The notes under the pieces: model-generated | What the model saw: the letters and a program-made list of their open reading frames with translations, nothing else | Told to the model about the DNA's origin: nothing | Database searches by the model: none | Shown: in pieces, positions 61,631 to 64,000 of the stretch | Layout: each line of letters starts with the position of its first letter | Numbering within the stretch: the stretch's first letter is position 1 | Made by a program: the position numbers and the translations under genes | Assembly: GCA_963772825.1 (NCBI GenBank) | Contig: CAVYYX010000006.1 | Location: 352,712 to 416,711, forward strand | DNA: 64,000 nucleotides | Direction: 5' to 3' | Source of the DNA: Desertimonas sp963772825 | Lineage (GTDB): Bacteria; Actinomycetota; Acidimicrobiia; Acidimicrobiales; Ilumatobacteraceae

Positions 61631-62891
61631 TCAAGAGGGTTCCTCGAGCCGGTTGAGGAGGCCGTCGAAGAGGGCGGCGCGGTCGGGCTGGTGGTGGTCG
61701 CGGGCGTGGTCGCGTTGGCGGAGCAGGACGGGGATGAACTCGGCGCCGGTGGGGAAGTAGGCGCAGGTTTCGCAGGCCGATTCCATGCGGCAGTCGAGCT
61801 CGACGGGGCGGGTGCACAGGCCGTTGCCGAGCATGCGGGCGTGGGCTTCGCGGCGCAGTCGGGCCATCGGGGCGGTCTCGGCGACGGCGAGGTGTTGGCC
61901 GTAGAGGGCGTCGATCTGGGCGTTGACGGCGGCGTACTCGTCGGCGACGACACGGTCGGCGATGCGGGCGTAGGTGAGGGTCATCTCCATCGAGCGGTGC
62001 CCGAGCAGGGCGGCGATCGCTTCGAGGCGCATGCCCCGGTTGATCGCCTGGGTGGCCAGGGTGTGGCGGAGCTGGTGGGGGTGGACGCGGACGCCGGCGT
62101 GGCGGGCGACGCGGCGCACGATGCGTCCGACGAGGTGACGGTCGAGGGTGCCGCGGTGGTCGGCGACGAGTCGGCGGTGGCGGCGGATGTGGTCGAGGTT
62201 GGCGGCGGTCCAGTCGGCGAAGAGGGTGACGAGGTCGGGGTGCAGGGGGACGTAGCGGTCGTTGCGCAGCTTGCCGACGGGGACGCGCAGCCAGTGGCCG
62301 TCACCGATGAGCACGACGGCGTCGGCGTCGAGGTCGCACAGCTCGCCGGCACGCAGCCCGGTGCGGGCGAGGACTTCGACGACGAGGCGGTCGCGGGGGT
62401 CGGTGGCGGCGCGGGCGGCGGCCATCAGCCGGGCGGCGTCGCGGTCGTCGAGGAACTTGGGCAGCGGTTCGGGGCGCGGTGGGATGTCGCGGCCGATGAT
62501 CGGGTTGCGGGCGGGGGCGTCGGCCCAGTCCCACTCGATGATCCGTTCGAAGAACACGCGCAGCATGCGCAGCCGTTGACGTTGCGTGTTCGTGCGAGAG
62601 GCCGTCGCCGCGGATGCCGGGCTGGTCGGCGAGCCACACCTTGTAGTCCTCGATGTGGTCGCGGCCGATCTCGGCAACGGTGCGCACGTCGGTGTGCTCG
62701 AGCAGCCAGCGGGCGAACTGGCGCAACGCCAGTGTCGGCCGACGTCGACACTGCTGGGGGCGAGGAACGTGGCCACCTGGGTGAGGTATCGGCCCAGCGT
62801 GTCGGCCATCTGCGGGGCCTGGGCGGCGATCTGGGCCCACTCCGATGCGCGACTTCGCAGCCGGCGGGCTGGGCATCGGGACGGCGCTCAT
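61631..62891 (-). pseudogene. tyrosine recombinase with Cys-rich C-terminus, frameshifted
   Basis: About 415 residues when joined. The N-terminal SAM-like domain is split over frames: SEWAQIAAQAPQMADTLGRYL, then LALRQFARWLLEHTDVRTVAEIGRD, then the original frame from about 62590. The catalytic domain is intact: Arg in RTGLRAGELCDLD, HQLRHTLATQAI, and LLGHRSMEMTLTYARI with the nucleophile Tyr. The C-terminus adds LCTRPVELDCRMESACETCAYF, a cysteine motif seen in Tn554-like transposase recombinases. Shifts lie near 62855, 62750 and 62595. Its ATG overlaps the stop of the upstream recombinase (ATGA). Confidence 0.8.
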
Positions 62892-63978
62892 GATCGGGCC
62901 GCCAGTTCCTGAGCGGCGAGCATCTCGGCCACCGCGGCCTGGTTGGCGTCGATCAGCGCGGCCGCCCGCTGATACTGCTCGGCGAGCCAGTCGTTGGTCA
63001 GATGCAGGTAGATGCGGGTCGACTCGATCGAGCGGTGACCGGCCTGGGCCTGCACCGCCTCCAGCGACATCCCCGCCTCGCGCAGCCGGGTCAGACAGGT
63101 ATGGCGCAACTGGTGGCAGGTGCCGCGTGTCCAGCCCGGCTCGGCGGCGGGCGCCGGCGAGGATCTCGTCGAGACCCTCGGCCGACAACGGTTGTCCTCG
63201 TCGCCGGCCCTTCAACACGACGAACACCCGGTCGGTGTCGGTGGCCGGACGTTCCTCGTCGAGGTAGTGGCCGACCGCGGTGAAGAACCGGTTGGCCATC
63301 GGCGTCCACCGTTGATGGCCGCCCTTGCCGTCGACGACGAACACCCGCCGATCGGCGACGTGGACGTCGCCGAGACGCAGGCCGAGCACCTCGCAGCGGC
63401 GCAGCCCGCCGAGCAGCATCGCCTCGACCATCGCCCGGTCCCGCCAGCGTGCGCAGCGCGCCCACCAACGCGTCGACCTCGAGCGGCGACAGGATCTTGG
63501 GCAACGTCCGCGGCACCCGCACCAACGGCACCGTCCGCGACGTCACCGATCCGCCCTGGCGGCGCGTCGCCAGCCCGCGCGGCACCGGGCTCATCGTCAC
63601 CGCCGTGTCACCGCGGGCAACCAGATAGGCGTAGAAGCCCGACACCGTCGACAACCGGCGAGCGATCGTGCGCGCCGACAGGCCCGACTCCCGATCGCTG
63701 ATCCGCACCACCCGGCGATCACCACGCTGGGCGGCGAGGAACTCGAACACGTCCGCCGGCGTCACCGCCAACGGATCGCGGTCGACGACCGTGAAGAACG
63801 TCTTCAGGTCGAACGCCGTCGCCGTCAACGTGTTCGGCCGGCACCGCCCAGCGACGAACTCGAGATAGCGGTCGACGAACGGATCACCGAGCGCGTAACG
63901 AGCCTCACCCGAAGGACGACACCGACCGGACCAGACAACGGGAATGAGCTCATCCGCGGACACTCCCAGCCGCCTCAC
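62888..63978 (-). pseudogene. second tyrosine recombinase, frameshifted
   Basis: About 360 residues when joined. The N-terminal domain reads DPFVDRYLEFVAGRCRPNTLTATAFDL and LSARTIARRLSTVSGFYAYLVARGD. The frame shifts near 63440, giving the catalytic Arg in AMLLGGLRRCEVLGLRL, and again near 63120 to give LRHTCLTRLREAG and AGHRSIESTRIYLHL. The start may lie beyond the window edge or at the ATG near 63978. With the overlapping gene downstream it resembles the paired TnpA/TnpB-like recombinases of Tn554-family elements. No ends, attachment sites or third gene can be seen within the window. Confidence 0.78.
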
Positions 63979-64000
63979 CCCAGCCCGCGGATGGCCCCAA

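Noticed and set aside
1..64000. tRNA, rRNA, CRISPR or replication origin
   Set aside because: I scanned for cloverleaf T-loops, 16S/23S cores, regularly spaced repeats and DnaA-box clusters and saw nothing convincing; a covariance search would be needed to exclude small RNAs.

Overview
The window is high-G+C bacterial DNA with dense genes, frequent GTG starts, start/stop overlaps (ATGA, GTGA, TGATG) and two probable leaderless transcripts. Several families point to an actinobacterium: DUF222-HNH endonuclease, a second EF-G-like GTPase, a DUF4916-type NUDIX protein, PPOX-class flavin/F420-like proteins, and threonine-rich LPxTG proteins. An Acidimicrobiia-like lineage is my inference; no rRNA or tRNA gene was recognised to confirm it.

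Layout. 1-6.9 kb (minus): an L-rhamnose operon reading rhaEW-like aldolase/dehydrogenase, rhamnose isomerase, rhamnulokinase, DeoR-type regulator, then a sugar ABC ATPase cut by the window edge and frameshifted. Its promoter carries a perfect 7-bp inverted repeat in the -35/-10 spacer, and a divergent alpha/beta hydrolase starts beside it. 7.3-12.4 kb: a minus-strand operon (surface-anchored threonine-rich protein, small proline-rich membrane protein, ApbE flavin transferase, ferric-reductase-like membrane protein) diverges from an OmpR/HK two-component system; helically phased GTCCA repeats lie between them. 12.5-20.3 kb: typA, an MscS channel, two tandem secreted lipase-like proteins of which the first has lost its nucleophile, an SDR and a glutamine-synthetase-like ligase. 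20.3-26 kb: an anchored protein, a PPOX protein, an ArsR/AHSA1 pair, nitrobindin, a 1-Cys peroxiredoxin and a frameshifted acyltransferase-SGNH protein. 26.3-33.8 kb: a NarL-type two-component pair, an EF-G2-like GTPase and an ABC ATPase with FtsX-like permease. 33.8-42.4 kb: a Nei/Fpg glycosylase, NUDIX, acyl-CoA dehydrogenase, gpsA, YceH, galK, a penicillin-acylase remnant, an ERCC4-domain nuclease and a 2H phosphoesterase. 42.3-52.8 kb: HNH endonuclease, double cupin, a damaged vapBC-like toxin-antitoxin pair, an operon of sulfatase, cupin and GH63-like glycosidase, a PPOX protein and a glycosyltransferase.

52.8-64 kb is more accessory. It has two translationally coupled LPxTG surface proteins, a 1.4-kb gene-poor stretch with decayed gene fragments, a PadR regulator with membrane partner, a frameshifted TPR protein diverging from a hydrolase, and two overlapping tyrosine recombinase genes, both frameshifted, at the right edge.

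Two cross-cutting themes stand out. First, several families of palindromic or leader-like intergenic repeats: a 48-nt palindrome in two copies, a leader repeat containing GTGGCCGGGGAAC in about four copies, and three single structured palindromes. Second, at least six long genes are conserved across more than one frame. These could be assembly indels or real decay, and the sequence alone cannot say which.
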